64,000 bases of DNA, taken from assembly GCF_900129305.1 (NCBI RefSeq), contig NZ_FQVB01000005.1, forward strand, positions 124,001 through 188,000, read 5' to 3'. This document shows, piece by piece, positions 34,348 to 43,913 of this stretch (position 1 is its first letter; every line of letters begins with the position of its first letter). The position numbers and the translations under genes were made by a program. The notes under the pieces were generated by a model. The model made no database searches, had not been told where the DNA came from, and saw only the letters and a list, made by a program, of their open reading frames with translations. Source of the DNA: Desulfacinum infernum DSM 9756. Its GTDB lineage: Bacteria; Desulfobacterota; Syntrophobacteria; Syntrophobacterales; DSM-9756.

Positions 34348-36195
34348 CTAATCCGTCCAGGATCTTCCGTTTTTCTCCATTTCTTCCATCTTGGCCAAAT
34401 CCTCGAAACGGATGTCGATTCCCAGGATGCCCACGATCTCTTCCAGTTCGTTGCGAATGGGGGCCGACACCGTGATGCACAGGGCCCCCGTGTAGCGCGA
34501 GGTGTAGAAGTCGGTCACATGAACCTTGCCGTTCTTCATGGGCTCGATGAACCACGGCCGGTCGGACAAGTCCTCGCCCACATGGGCCTGATCGTACTTG
34601 GCCCGATCCACGATGTGGGTGATGTTGCGCGTGATCTTGCGGCCTTCGGCGTCGGTCACATACACGTACTGGATGAACGGATTGAGCTCCAGGAGGGTCT
34701 GCAGCACGGGTTCCTGCATCTCCGGATCCATGCTCTTGATGGCCGCGCTCTCCACCACTTCCGCCACCAGGTGCGCCGCCAGGGAGCGGGCCCGCTCCTT
34801 GAGCTTGTCGAACTCGCTCACGAAGTATTCCGGCAGATAGCGCCGCGCCCAGCGCTCCAATTCCTCGTTGGAGATGGAGGTGTTGCGACCCTTGGCGTAT
34901 TCTTCCATGATCCGCTTGTGGATCTTGACGATGCCCGGGTGGCGCTTGTCCAGGCGCTGATCGCCCTTGAGCCGCAGCCGATTGTTTACCCAGTAGGCCA
35001 CGCTGGCCACGCCGGACTTGTCCGTGATGATGATGCTCACCGGGCGGCGCAGCAGCAGCTGGGTATCGAAGATGTTGTAGATCTCCTCGTCCTTGACGAG
35101 CCCGTCGGCATGGATGCCGGCGCGGGTGGCGTTGAAGTCCTCGCCCACAAAGGGGTAGTTGGGGGGGATGCGGTATCCCAGTTCCTTTTCGAAGTACTCG
35201 GCCACGTCGGTGATGGCCGTGGTGTCCACCCCGTCCATGCGCCCCTTGAGGCTGATGTATTCCATGATCAGGCCTTCGATGGGGGCGTTGCCGGTTCGCT
35301 CGCCGAAGCCCAGCAGGGTGCCGTTGGCTCCGCTGCACCCGTAGAGCCAGGCCGTGGCGGCGTTCACCAGTACCTTGTGGAAATCGTTATGGCCATGCCA
35401 TTCCAGGAGCCGGCCCGGCACCCCCGCTTCGTCGATGAAGGCCCGAACCAGCTTGGGCACGCTGCGCGGCAGGGCGGCCCCCGGATAGGTGACCCCGAAG
35501 CCCATGGTGTCGCACAGCCGGATCTTGATGTCGATGCCGCTTTCCTCCCGAAGCTTCATGAGCTCCATGGCGAAGGGGATGCAAAACCCGTAGATATCGG
35601 CCCTGGTGACGTCCTCGAAGTGACACCGGGGCCGAATCCCTTTGTCCAAGGCCGCCTTCACGATGGCCAGGTACTTTTCCAGGGCCTGCCGGCGACTGAC
35701 CTTCAGCTTGAGGAAGATGTGGTAGTCGGAAACGGAGGTGAGGATCCCCGTCTCCCGGAGTCCCGCATCCACCACCAGTTGCAGATCGGCGGCCACGGCC
35801 CGCACCCAGCCTGTGATCTCCGGATACGGGTAGCCCTTGGCCAGGCACGCTTCCAGGGCCTTTCGGTCCTTGTCCGTGTAGAGGAAGAACTCCGACTGGC
35901 GGATGACCCCGTTGGGACCGGAGAGGCGATGGAGGAAGTCGAAGATGGTCTCGATCTGCTTGACCGTGTAGGGCGGTCGCGCCTGCTGGCCGTCCCGAAA
36001 CGTGGTATCGGTGATGAAGATGTCCTCCGCCGGGTCGATGGGAAGCAGCTTGTGATCGAAGTCGATCCGCGGCACTTCCACGTAGGGGAAGATGTCGCGC
36101 ATGAGGTTGGGCTCTTCCAGGTCCACCAACCGGTGGCGCCAGAAGTGGGAATGTTCGTGGTCCAGAACGCCTTTTTTGGGATTCCATCGGGCCAT
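34348..36195 (-). CDS. DRE-TIM metallolyase (IPMS/homocitrate synthase-like) fused to a C-terminal Cache-type sensor domain
   Basis: A 615-residue protein. Residues 55-330 form an HMGL-like barrel: [11 protein letters not shown] (Asp63, Arg67, Asp68), the metal-binding His pair in EWHGHNDF (267, 269), and [16 protein letters not shown]. Residues ~330-465 are a helical segment with a second metallolyase-like block ([20 protein letters not shown]). Instead of the LeuA regulatory domain, residues ~470-605 look like a single Cache/PDC domain: [51 protein letters not shown] and IVGILGIDI. No membrane segment is present. It may make citrate (Re-type), homocitrate or a related acid, with the Cache part sensing a ligand; both points are inference. 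Confidence 0.82.
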   Translation of the reverse strand: MARWNPKKGVLDHEHSHFWRHRLVDLEEPNLMRDIFPYVEVPRIDFDHKLLPIDPAEDIFITDTTFRDGQQARPPYTVKQIETIFDFLHRLSGPNGVIRQSEFFLYTDKDRKALEACLAKGYPYPEITGWVRAVAADLQLVVDAGLRETGILTSVSDYHIFLKLKVSRRQALEKYLAIVKAALDKGIRPRCHFEDVTRADIYGFCIPFAMELMKLREESGIDIKIRLCDTMGFGVTYPGAALPRSVPKLVRAFIDEAGVPGRLLEWHGHNDFHKVLVNAATAWLYGCSGANGTLLGFGERTGNAPIEGLIMEYISLKGRMDGVDTTAITDVAEYFEKELGYRIPPNYPFVGEDFNATRAGIHADGLVKDEEIYNIFDTQLLLRRPVSIIITDKSGVASVAYWVNNRLRLKGDQRLDKRHPGIVKIHKRIMEEYAKGRNTSISNEELERWARRYLPEYFVSEFDKLKERARSLAAHLVAEVVESAAIKSMDPEMQEPVLQTLLELNPFIQYVYVTDAEGRKITRNITHIVDRAKYDQAHVGEDLSDRPWFIEPMKNGKVHVTDFYTSRYTGALCITVSAPIRNELEEIVGILGIDIRFEDLAKMEEMEKNGRSWTD

Positions 36196-36199
36196 GGGG

Positions 36200-38032
36200 T
36201 TACCTCCCCTCTGTCTCCACCCGGATGCAAAGCTCCAGAAGCTGATTGATGTCCGCCTCGGACGGCGCCCCGCTCATGAGGCACGTGGCCTTCTGGGTCT
36301 TGGGAAAAGCGATCACGTCGCGGATGGACGCCGCTCCGCTCATGAGCATCAGTAGCCGGTCGAAGCCGAAGGCGATGCCTCCGTGGGGCGGAGCTCCAAA
36401 CTGGAGGGCGTCCAGCAGAAAACCGAATTTCTCGGCCGCCTCTTCCGGACCGATGCCCAGGGCGGCGAACATCTTGTTCTGGATGTCTTGGCGGTGGATC
36501 CGGATGCTGCCGCCGCCGATTTCCGTGCCGTTGAGCACCAGGTCGTAGGCCCGGCTTCGCACCTTTTCGGGCGCCTCGTCCAGGAGCGGAAGGTCCTCTT
36601 CCAGGGGCGCCGTGAAGGGATGGTGAACGGCCACGTAGCGTTTTTCGTCCGGATCCCATTCCAACAGGGGAAAATGGGTCACCCAGCAGAACTGGAACGC
36701 ACCGTCCTCCACCAGGTTCATCTGCCGGGCCAGCCGGTTCCGAAGGTTGCCCAGGGATTCGTGCACCACCTTGGGCTGATCCGCCACGAAAAAGAGGATG
36801 TCGCCCTGGCCGGCTCCGGTGGCTTCCGCAATGGCCCCGCGCACCCCCTCGGACAGGAACTTGGTGATGGGGGACTGCCACCCGTCCGGCTGCACCTTGA
36901 TCCACGCCATTCCCTTGGCTCCGAAGCCCTGCACGAATTCGATGAGGTCGTCCAGGTCCTTCCGGGAAAGGCGGCTTCCGCCGGGAAGGCAGATGGATTT
37001 CACCCGGCCGCCGCTTTCCACGGCCTGCCGGAAGACCCGGAAATCGCAGTCCTTGACGATTTCCGTCAGGTCCACCAGCTCCAGCCCGAAACGGGTGTCG
37101 GGCCGGTCCGTCCCGTAGCGGTTCATGGCGTCCGCGTAGGTCATGCGGGGAAAAGGCGTGGAGAGCTCCACCCCCAGAAGCTCCTGGAAGAGCCGGCAGA
37201 TCCATCCCTCGATGAGTGCGAAGACGTCCTCCTCGTGGATGAAACTCATCTCCAGGTCCAGCTGCGTGAACTCCGGCTGGCGGTCCGCCCTCAGGTCTTC
37301 GTCCCGGAAGCACTTGACGATCTGCATGTAGCGTTCGAAGCCGGCCACCATGAGGAGTTGCTTGAAGATCTGGGGCGACTGGGGAAGCGCATAGAATTTG
37401 CCCGGGTTGACGCGGCTCGGCACCAGATAGTCCCTGGCCCCTTCCGGCGTGCTCTTGGTAAGCACCGGGGTTTCCACTTCCACGAACCCGTGATCGGCGA
37501 AGTAGTTGCGGGTGAGGAAGGCCGCCCGATGCCGCAGGATCAGGTTCCTTTGCATGACGGGCCGACGCAGATCCAGATAACGGTACTTGAGCCGGATGCT
37601 CTCGCTGGCTTCCGTATCGTCTTCGATGTGAAAGGGCGGGGTCTTGGCCACGTTCAGAATCTTCAGATCGTGGACCAGCACCTCGATTTCGCCCGTCTTG
37701 AGCTTGGGGTTGGTCATGCCTTCCGGGCGGCGGCGCACCGTGCCGCGCACGGCGATCACGAACTCGCTTCGAAGCCCGTGGGCCCGTTCGTGCGCCAAGG
37801 CATCGGCCTGCGGATCGAAGACCACCTGGGTGATCCCTTCCCGATCCCTCAAATCGACGAAGATCAGCCCGCCGTGGTCCCGACGCCGCTGGACCCAGCC
37901 CATGAGAACCACCTGTTCGCCCGCGTGCCCGAGCCCCAGCGTGTTGCAGTCGTGGGTCTTCTTCCACTCGCCCAGCGGGTCCAGCATCACGGACGGCGTC
38001 TCCAGTTGCCTCGCTTCCTCTCTCACCTGCAT
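36200..38032 (-). CDS. aspS: Aspartyl-tRNA synthetase
   Basis: A 610-residue class IIb synthetase of bacterial type. The N-terminal OB fold ([23 protein letters not shown] in two parts) is followed by the catalytic core: [37 protein letters not shown] (motif 2 region), [18 protein letters not shown] and [13 protein letters not shown] (motif 3). A GAD insertion domain lies between ~290 and 420. ATG 38032 touches its AGGAG; GTG 38026, with a 6-nt spacer, may be the true start. It is 40 bp after hisS and 4 bp before the metallolyase. Confidence 0.95.
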   Translation of the reverse strand: MQVREEARQLETPSVMLDPLGEWKKTHDCNTLGLGHAGEQVVLMGWVQRRRDHGGLIFVDLRDREGITQVVFDPQADALAHERAHGLRSEFVIAVRGTVRRRPEGMTNPKLKTGEIEVLVHDLKILNVAKTPPFHIEDDTEASESIRLKYRYLDLRRPVMQRNLILRHRAAFLTRNYFADHGFVEVETPVLTKSTPEGARDYLVPSRVNPGKFYALPQSPQIFKQLLMVAGFERYMQIVKCFRDEDLRADRQPEFTQLDLEMSFIHEEDVFALIEGWICRLFQELLGVELSTPFPRMTYADAMNRYGTDRPDTRFGLELVDLTEIVKDCDFRVFRQAVESGGRVKSICLPGGSRLSRKDLDDLIEFVQGFGAKGMAWIKVQPDGWQSPITKFLSEGVRGAIAEATGAGQGDILFFVADQPKVVHESLGNLRNRLARQMNLVEDGAFQFCWVTHFPLLEWDPDEKRYVAVHHPFTAPLEEDLPLLDEAPEKVRSRAYDLVLNGTEIGGGSIRIHRQDIQNKMFAALGIGPEEAAEKFGFLLDALQFGAPPHGGIAFGFDRLLMLMSGAASIRDVIAFPKTQKATCLMSGAPSEADINQLLELCIRVETEGR

Positions 38033-38072
38033 CTCCTATATTTCACGAAGGTATGTGGCAAGAATCCATCTT

Positions 38073-39341
38073 TCATGAGCACCTGCGCAAATACTCCATG
38101 AGGGCCGTTTCGGCGTCGGCCAGGGAAATCTCCACCTGCTCCTTGGACGACATGTTGCGAAGGGGCGCCTTCCCGCTTTCCAGCTCCTCGTCGCCCAGAA
38201 TGAGCACGTGGGGCACGCCGAGCTTGTCGGCGCGGCGCATCTGGCTTTTCAGGCTGCCGCCTCCGTAGGAAAATTCGGCGGCGATCCCGCGGGCCCGAAG
38301 CCCCTGGACCAGCCGAAACCCCTCCCGCAGCGCCCGGTCCCCGAGCACGGCCACAAAAAGGTCGGGCACACGGCCGCTGTGGGATCGGCTTTGCTGCAGC
38401 AGCAAGATGAGGCGCTCCATGCCGATGGCGAAGCCGATGCCGGGAAGATCCGGACCGCCCAGGTCCTTCATGAGCCCGTCGTAGCGGCCTCCACCTCCCA
38501 CGGCGTTCTGAGCTCCGAGCCGGTCCGTGACCACCTCGAAGGTGGTGCGCATGTAGTAGTCCAGACCGCGCACCATCCGGGGATCCAGCTCAAAGGGAGT
38601 GCCCAGATCGCTGAGATACGACTGCACCCTGTGGAAGTGGTCCCGGCAGTCCGGGCACAGATAGTCTTGGAGTTCAGGGGCTCCATCCAGAGCGTCCCGG
38701 CATCGTTCCACCTTACAGTCGAAGACCCGAAGCGGGTTCACGTGCCGGCGCCGATCGCAATCGGGGCAGAGCTCCCCGGCGCGATGGGCCAGGAAGGCCG
38801 TGAGCGCCTCGCGGAAGTCGGGCCGGCACCGGCGGCAGCCCAGTGAGTTGATGTGGAGCCCCACGCCCTGGACGCCGAGCCTTTCCAGGAAGCGGCACAG
38901 CATGAACATCACCTCGGCATCCAGCATGGGATCCTCGATGCCGAACACTTCCGCGTCGATCTGGTGGAACTGCCGATAGCGGCCCTTTTGCGGCCTTTCG
39001 TGCCGGAACATGGGCCCGATGCAGTAGAATTTCTGGACCAGCGGATCTGCCTGCAGGTTGTGCTGGATGTAGGCCCGCACGATGGACGCCGTGGCTTCGG
39101 GACGCAGAGTGAGCCAGCGGCCCTTGCGGTCCGGGAAGGAATACATCTCCTTTTCCACAATGTCCGTGCTCTCCCCGATGCTCCGGGCGAAGAGCTCCAG
39201 CTTTTCCACGATGGGCGTGCGGATCTCCCTGTACCCGAAGGATTCCAGCACCTCCCGCGCCGTCGTCTCCACCGCCTGCCACCAGTGAACCTCCGACGGC
39301 AGAATATCGTTCATGCCCTTGATGGCCTGGATGCGCTCCAT
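38073..39341 (-). CDS. hisS: Histidyl-tRNA synthetase
   Basis: A 422-residue class IIa synthetase. IQAIKGMNDILP starts the protein. Motif 1 surrounds FGYREIRTPIVEKLELF, motif 2 is YCIGPMFRHERPQKGRYRQF, and the histidine-specific blocks are VRGLDYYMRTTFEV and GGGGRYDGLM, followed by GFAIGMERLI (motif 3). The C-terminal anticodon-binding domain (VPDLFVAVLGDRA onward) is complete. ATG 39341 matches the family start; upstream in-frame sequence does not. It is the first gene of a five-gene minus-strand operon. Confidence 0.95.
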   Translation of the reverse strand: MERIQAIKGMNDILPSEVHWWQAVETTAREVLESFGYREIRTPIVEKLELFARSIGESTDIVEKEMYSFPDRKGRWLTLRPEATASIVRAYIQHNLQADPLVQKFYCIGPMFRHERPQKGRYRQFHQIDAEVFGIEDPMLDAEVMFMLCRFLERLGVQGVGLHINSLGCRRCRPDFREALTAFLAHRAGELCPDCDRRRHVNPLRVFDCKVERCRDALDGAPELQDYLCPDCRDHFHRVQSYLSDLGTPFELDPRMVRGLDYYMRTTFEVVTDRLGAQNAVGGGGRYDGLMKDLGGPDLPGIGFAIGMERLILLLQQSRSHSGRVPDLFVAVLGDRALREGFRLVQGLRARGIAAEFSYGGGSLKSQMRRADKLGVPHVLILGDEELESGKAPLRNMSSKEQVEISLADAETALMEYLRRCS

Positions 39342-39492
39342 GAAGTCTTCCCCGATTCCACCTCGATCGCTCTGGTCACGTGATTGAGAACCGCATGCTC
39401 CCGCCGAGTGGATCCGAACCGGACGTTCGACGGAAATGACAGGAAAAACCCAGGCGTCCGGATCCCCTCTGCGCACGAATCATAAACGTCTT

Positions 39493-39521
39493 CTAGTAGA
39501 TAAGGGGTCTGGCGTTGTCAA
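39493..39521 (-). promoter_or_regulatory. Candidate sigma-70 promoter of the hisS operon
   Basis: On the minus strand: TTGACA (39521-39516), 17-bp spacer, TACTAG (39498-39493). The -35 is perfect and the -10 moderate. It lies about 150 bp upstream of hisS. Confidence 0.5.
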
Positions 39522-39602
39522 GGAAAAGATCCCCGCACCGGCCCTCCCGGAAAGGTCTGCCCCGCACTGGCGAAAAAAATCCCCGCCCGCGACGTCAAAG
39601 TC

Positions 39603-39630
39603 TTGACTCTCCGAAAGATTTCCTTACACT
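39603..39630 (+). promoter_or_regulatory. Candidate sigma-70 promoter of the sigma-54 regulator gene
   Basis: TTGACT (39603-39608), 16-bp spacer, TACACT (39625-39630), 63 bp before the start codon. A sigma-70-type promoter here suits a gene at the top of the sigma-54 cascade. Confidence 0.55.
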
Positions 39631-39693
39631 CTTCTTGTAGTTATCTCAAATTGTCCGGAACCCTGACAGAAAGACGCAGCCAGAGAAGACCCT

Positions 39694-41088
39694 ATGAGCA
39701 CGGACCACCCGCCCACGACCGTTCTGCTTGTCGACGACAGCCCCGACACACTGGAACTCATGGTGGAAGGGCTCCAGGAGGAAGGCTACCAGGTGGAGGT
39801 GGCCGCCAGCGGCAAGGAGGCCGTTGGGAAGGCCAAGGACCGATCCTATGACATCGTCTTGACCGACCTGGTGATGCCGGGCATGGACGGGCTGGAGGTC
39901 CTGGCCCACTTCACCCAAGCGCACCCGGAAACGGTGGTGATCATGCTCACCGGGTACGCCACCATTGAAACCGCCGTGGAGGCCATGAAGCGCGGGGCGT
40001 TCGACTACCTGACCAAACCCGCCAAGCTGGACGAAATCCTGCTGGTGCTTGAACGGGCGAAGGAATTCATCACCCTTCGCTCGGAAAACGTCCTGCTCAA
40101 GTCGCAACTCCAGGAGCGGTATCGTTTCGACAAGATCATCGGCCAGAGCCCGGCCATGCAGTCCATTTACAGAATCATCGAGCGGGTGGCCCGAACGGAC
40201 ACCACGGTCCTGATCACGGGGGAGAGCGGCACGGGCAAAGAGTTGATCGCCAACGCCATCCATTACAACAGCCAACGCCGCGACAAGCCCCTGGTTCCCA
40301 TCAACTGCGGAGCCATCCCGGAGGAGCTCCTGGAAAGCGAGCTGTTCGGTCACGAGAAGGGGGCTTTCACGGGAGCCCTGAGGGACCGGAAGGGCCGATT
40401 CGAACTCGCCCACCAGGGAACGGTCTTCCTGGACGAAATCGGCGACATGAGCCCCAAGCTCCAGGTGAAGCTCCTGCGTTTCCTCCAGGAGCGGACTTTC
40501 GAGCGGGTGGGCGGCTCCCGGACCATCGAGGTGGATGTGCGCATCATTGCAGCCACCAACAAGGATCTGGAAAAAGAGGTGGAAGAGGGCCATTTCCGTG
40601 AAGACCTCTATTTCCGCCTGAATGTCATCCCCATCCAGGTGCCGCCCCTGAGGGAGCGGGAAGGCGACATCCCCTTGCTCGTCCACTATTTCCTGAGACA
40701 GCACTGCCTGAAAAAGGATCTCCCCGCCAAGAAGATCTCCAAGGAAGCCTTGGACTATCTGGAACGTTACGAATGGCCGGGAAACGTGCGGGAGCTGGAG
40801 AACATGATCGAGCGCATGGTGATCTTGACCGAATCGGACACCATCGACGTGCCGGACCTGCCCCCAAGGATCCGCAAGAGCGTACCCAGTCCCGCGCCGG
40901 AGCGGATCGAAATCGGGGAAGAAGGCATCGACCTCAAGCAGATCCTGGAGGACCTGGAAAACAAGCTGATTTTGGAAGCCCTCAAGAAGGCGGGGGGCGT
41001 CAAAAACCAGGCGGCCAAGCTCCTGGGCCTCAACCGAACCACGCTGATCGAGAAGCTCAAAAAGAAGAAGCTGGAACTGCCCGTCTGA
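39694..41088 (+). CDS. Sigma-54-dependent response regulator (NtrC family), probable flagellar master regulator
   Basis: A 464-residue regulator. The receiver has VLLVDDSPD and the phospho-acceptor Asp in IVLTDLVMPGMDG, with Lys in YLTKPAKL. The AAA+ domain has GESGTGKELIAN, GHEKGAFTGALRDRKGRFE (intact GAFTGA), FLDEIGDMSPKLQVKLL and WPGNVRELENMIERMVI. The C-terminus is a Fis-type helix-turn-helix: KNQAAKLLGLNRTTLIEKLK. No kinase gene is adjacent. Position at the head of the flagellar cluster, in front of genes with -24/-12 promoters, suggests a FlrC/FleQ-like role; this is inference. Confidence 0.88.
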   Translation: MSTDHPPTTVLLVDDSPDTLELMVEGLQEEGYQVEVAASGKEAVGKAKDRSYDIVLTDLVMPGMDGLEVLAHFTQAHPETVVIMLTGYATIETAVEAMKRGAFDYLTKPAKLDEILLVLERAKEFITLRSENVLLKSQLQERYRFDKIIGQSPAMQSIYRIIERVARTDTTVLITGESGTGKELIANAIHYNSQRRDKPLVPINCGAIPEELLESELFGHEKGAFTGALRDRKGRFELAHQGTVFLDEIGDMSPKLQVKLLRFLQERTFERVGGSRTIEVDVRIIAATNKDLEKEVEEGHFREDLYFRLNVIPIQVPPLREREGDIPLLVHYFLRQHCLKKDLPAKKISKEALDYLERYEWPGNVRELENMIERMVILTESDTIDVPDLPPRIRKSVPSPAPERIEIGEEGIDLKQILEDLENKLILEALKKAGGVKNQAAKLLGLNRTTLIEKLKKKKLELPV

Positions 41089-41431
41089 TCCTTCCCCGAA
41101 GACCAGGTCATTCCCGGCCCCCCACTCCCCGAGCGTACGTTTCGAGCCATCTCCCGTTCGGGACCCGCCGGCGTTCCCCCTGAAACAACCCTTTCCTCAA
41201 GCCCCTTTCAGGACCATTCCACACAAGAAAGTCAGGCCTTCGGGGGTCTGGATGCCGCCCTCACTTCCAGCGTCCCCCCTCTTCTTGGATCGCAGACAAA
41301 ACAAGCAGAGCCCCAAAACGCGCCGCTGGCGAATCCCTTTGTTTCCCGGGGGCTGGTATGTCCCTTGCTAAGCCATACGGCCGGATCGAATTTCTTCTGC
41401 GTGCGTCGAACCCCGATTGGATGTTTGGTTG
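41089..41431. other. Intergenic region with a sigma-54 promoter
   Basis: No gene is seen. The only recognisable site is the -24/-12 element at 41354-41369. The 40 bp after the preceding stop show no terminator hairpin. Confidence 0.5.
41354..41369 (+). promoter_or_regulatory. Sigma-54 (-24/-12) promoter of the AMIN/TPR gene
   Basis: TGGTATGTCCCTTGCT matches TGGCACGN4TTGCW at 9 of 12 or better, with the invariant GG and GC 10 bp apart. It lies about 60 bp before the start codon. Confidence 0.8.
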
Positions 41432-43870
41432 ATGGCAGTGCGTCGGTGTTTCCGATTCGTTTGGCTTGTCCTTCTTCTGATGGTTTCCGTCAGTGAGGCG
41501 AAGACCGTCGTCCATGATGTCCGCCTGGGGCTCCATCGCGGGTACACGCGGCTCGTCCTGGAATGCGAGGGCGAAAAACCCGCGAAGACCTACCGGGACG
41601 GGCACGAAAAATGGATCGTCTCCTTCAAGGATCTTCAGGATCGGACGCCCCATGGCAAGTGGGAACAGAGCACGCTGGGCGTGGTCAGGGGGGTTCGGAC
41701 CCACGGGGGAGCCGACATGCCCCGGATCCAAGTGGTAGTGGCCGAAGCGGTACAGAAGGCGCGCATCTTCACCCTTCCCGGTACAGGGAGGCATGGGAAC
41801 GGTTACCGCTTGGTCATGGATTTCTTTACCGAGAACGGCAAGACCCGCGTCCAACCTCAGACCCCGCCATCGGCGGAAGATCCCGGCGCGTCCCCCGCCC
41901 GCCCTCCGCAGGAATCAAGAGTGCGTTCGGATCCACAGGGCCCGGTGCCCCAAAAGCCCGGGGTCGGGCTCCATTCGCAACCGGGCGACGCCTTGGCCAT
42001 GGAAGCCCAGCCCGAAGATTCCCCCCCGATGCAGGAGGAAACCGAACAGGCTTCCGGCATAAGGGCCGATCCCGACCGCTCCAGGAAGGTGTCGAAACCC
42101 ATCGTCCGCAGATCCCCCTATGATGCGGCCAATGCGATCTTCGAGCTGCAAAGGCAAAGGGGGTTCTCCAGCGGAGAGGGGATTGAGCGCGTCATCTCAT
42201 CTTACGAAAAGGCACTCAGGGTCGCTCCGGACGACCCGCAGAAACCCTTGGCTCTCTACCGGTTGGGACTGTGTTACAGAAAGACGGGCAAGCCCCATAA
42301 GGCCAAGGAGGTTCTGCAGCAGCTGGTGGACGCCTTCGGCTCGGACCCCGTTGCGGCGAGGGCCTGGCTCCTGTTGGGCGAGCTGGCTCAGGACGAAGGG
42401 GACCATGTCAATGCCTTGGCGGCTTTCGATCGAGCAGCCCAAAGATCCAGCGGGGGGCCGGAATCCACCGGGATTGCCTACCTTAAAGGGATCAGCCTTC
42501 TGGAAGCGGGCAACGCCCAAGAAGCCCGGTCCACTCTCCAACGGATCTTGGAGGAGAACACGGACTTTCATTTAAAGGCCCCCGAAATCTTTCGATACAT
42601 GGGGGAAGCCGCCTTCGCGCTGAAGGAATTCCCGGAAAGTCGCCGGTGGCTCTTCCGATATCTGAACGTGGCTCCATCCGTTCCAGACAAGGACCTGGTA
42701 CTCGCCCGCCTTGCAGAAACCTATCTGCAAGAGGGCAACCGCGACATGGCGGACAAACTCTTCGCCCACATCGAGGCCCATTACCCGGGGTCGGAGGGGG
42801 ATCTCGTGGGCCGCATCCGCAAAGCCGAGTTTTACGAGAGCCAAGGTCCCGACATGCGCGAGGAGGCCCTGCTGATCTATCGGGATCTGGCCGCCCTGCC
42901 ACTGCCGGAGCCGCTCGGGCACTTTGTTCAATTCAAACTGGCGTATGCCGATTGGCAGCAGGGGCGATACCGCGAGAGTCTGGCCAAAATCGATTCCATC
43001 CTCCAGGAGTCGTCCGCATCCTCGGCATTTGACGAGTTTCGGGAGCTTCGCGAGAGGGTTGTTGTGGACTGGGCACGACGGCTTCACGAACAAAAGGATT
43101 ACAAGGGGGTGATCGAGCTTTACAATGCCGACCCCTTCCTTTTCCAGGAATCCACCGGAACGGACATGCAGATCGTGGTCGCGGAGTCTTTCGAGGCGTT
43201 GCGATTCTTCCCCAACGCTCTAGCCCTCTACGAATCCCTCCTGGAAAAGAAACCGGAAGATCGTTGGCGTCTGCACGTGGCGCGATGCGCCTTCGAGATG
43301 GGGGAACTGGATAAGGCTTGGCGGGCGGCTGAGGCCATCAAGGGTGCATCCTACGCTCGGGAAAAGGAAGAGATCCTGGGAAGAATCTGCGCCACACGCA
43401 GAGACTACCCGGGCGTTTTGGAGCATATCGGGCGGATCGTGGCGGAGAGCGGCGAGGCCGATCCTGTGGACCCGGAGCTCCTCGGCCTCTATGCGGAGGC
43501 CTGGCACCGCACGGGCCAACACGAAAAGGCTCTGGTGTGGTGCCGGAAGGCCTTGGGCGCCCTTCCCAAGGGACGACCCCATCTTTTTGTCTCCCTGAGC
43601 ATCCTGGCCAGCCGGTGTCACCTGAACCTGGGCCGGACAGACAAGGCCCTGGAACTGCTTGAACAGGCGATCCCCCAGGTGGATTCCGAGGATTTGAGAA
43701 ATCAGCTGACCTATCAGATCGGCATGCTCTTTCTGGAAACAGGCAAGGAGGACAGTGCAGAAAAGACCTTTTCCGAGCTCCTCACGTCCCCCAAAGAGTT
43801 CTGGAAAATGGCGGCAAGACAGCAGTTGGACTACTTGAAGATCAAGAAGCAGAATTCGGAGATCTTCTGA
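41432..43870 (+). CDS. Secreted AMIN-like/TPR-repeat protein in the flagellar regulon
   Basis: An 812-residue protein. Residues 1-24 are a signal peptide (VWLVLLLMVSVSEA). An AMIN-like beta domain follows at ~25-135 (VRLGLHRGYTRLVLE, GYRLVMDFF), then a Pro/Glu-rich linker to ~225. The remaining ~580 residues are helical repeats of TPR type, e.g. ALYRLGLCYRKTGKPHKAKE, AWLLLGELAQDEGDHVNA and LARLAETYLQEGNRDMADKL. AMIN domains often bind peptidoglycan and TPRs bind proteins, so a periplasmic scaffold is likely. It sits between two sigma-54 regulators, behind a sigma-54 promoter and 43 bp before the second regulator. A role in flagellar assembly or placement is inferred. ATG 41432 has no strong ribosome site; TTG 41417 is an alternative. 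Confidence 0.78.
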   Translation: MAVRRCFRFVWLVLLLMVSVSEAKTVVHDVRLGLHRGYTRLVLECEGEKPAKTYRDGHEKWIVSFKDLQDRTPHGKWEQSTLGVVRGVRTHGGADMPRIQVVVAEAVQKARIFTLPGTGRHGNGYRLVMDFFTENGKTRVQPQTPPSAEDPGASPARPPQESRVRSDPQGPVPQKPGVGLHSQPGDALAMEAQPEDSPPMQEETEQASGIRADPDRSRKVSKPIVRRSPYDAANAIFELQRQRGFSSGEGIERVISSYEKALRVAPDDPQKPLALYRLGLCYRKTGKPHKAKEVLQQLVDAFGSDPVAARAWLLLGELAQDEGDHVNALAAFDRAAQRSSGGPESTGIAYLKGISLLEAGNAQEARSTLQRILEENTDFHLKAPEIFRYMGEAAFALKEFPESRRWLFRYLNVAPSVPDKDLVLARLAETYLQEGNRDMADKLFAHIEAHYPGSEGDLVGRIRKAEFYESQGPDMREEALLIYRDLAALPLPEPLGHFVQFKLAYADWQQGRYRESLAKIDSILQESSASSAFDEFRELRERVVVDWARRLHEQKDYKGVIELYNADPFLFQESTGTDMQIVVAESFEALRFFPNALALYESLLEKKPEDRWRLHVARCAFEMGELDKAWRAAEAIKGASYAREKEEILGRICATRRDYPGVLEHIGRIVAESGEADPVDPELLGLYAEAWHRTGQHEKALVWCRKALGALPKGRPHLFVSLSILASRCHLNLGRTDKALELLEQAIPQVDSEDLRNQLTYQIGMLFLETGKEDSAEKTFSELLTSPKEFWKMAARQQLDYLKIKKQNSEIF

Positions 43871-43913
43871 GACTCTCGCCACCCGGTGAGCCCATGAGGA
43901 AGCGGCGTTGCCC

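Larger units (their letters stand above)
39342..39693. other. Divergent intergenic region between hisS operon and flagellar regulators
   Basis: No gene is seen. It carries candidate promoters in both directions: minus strand at 39493-39521 and plus strand at 39603-39630. Confidence 0.5.
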
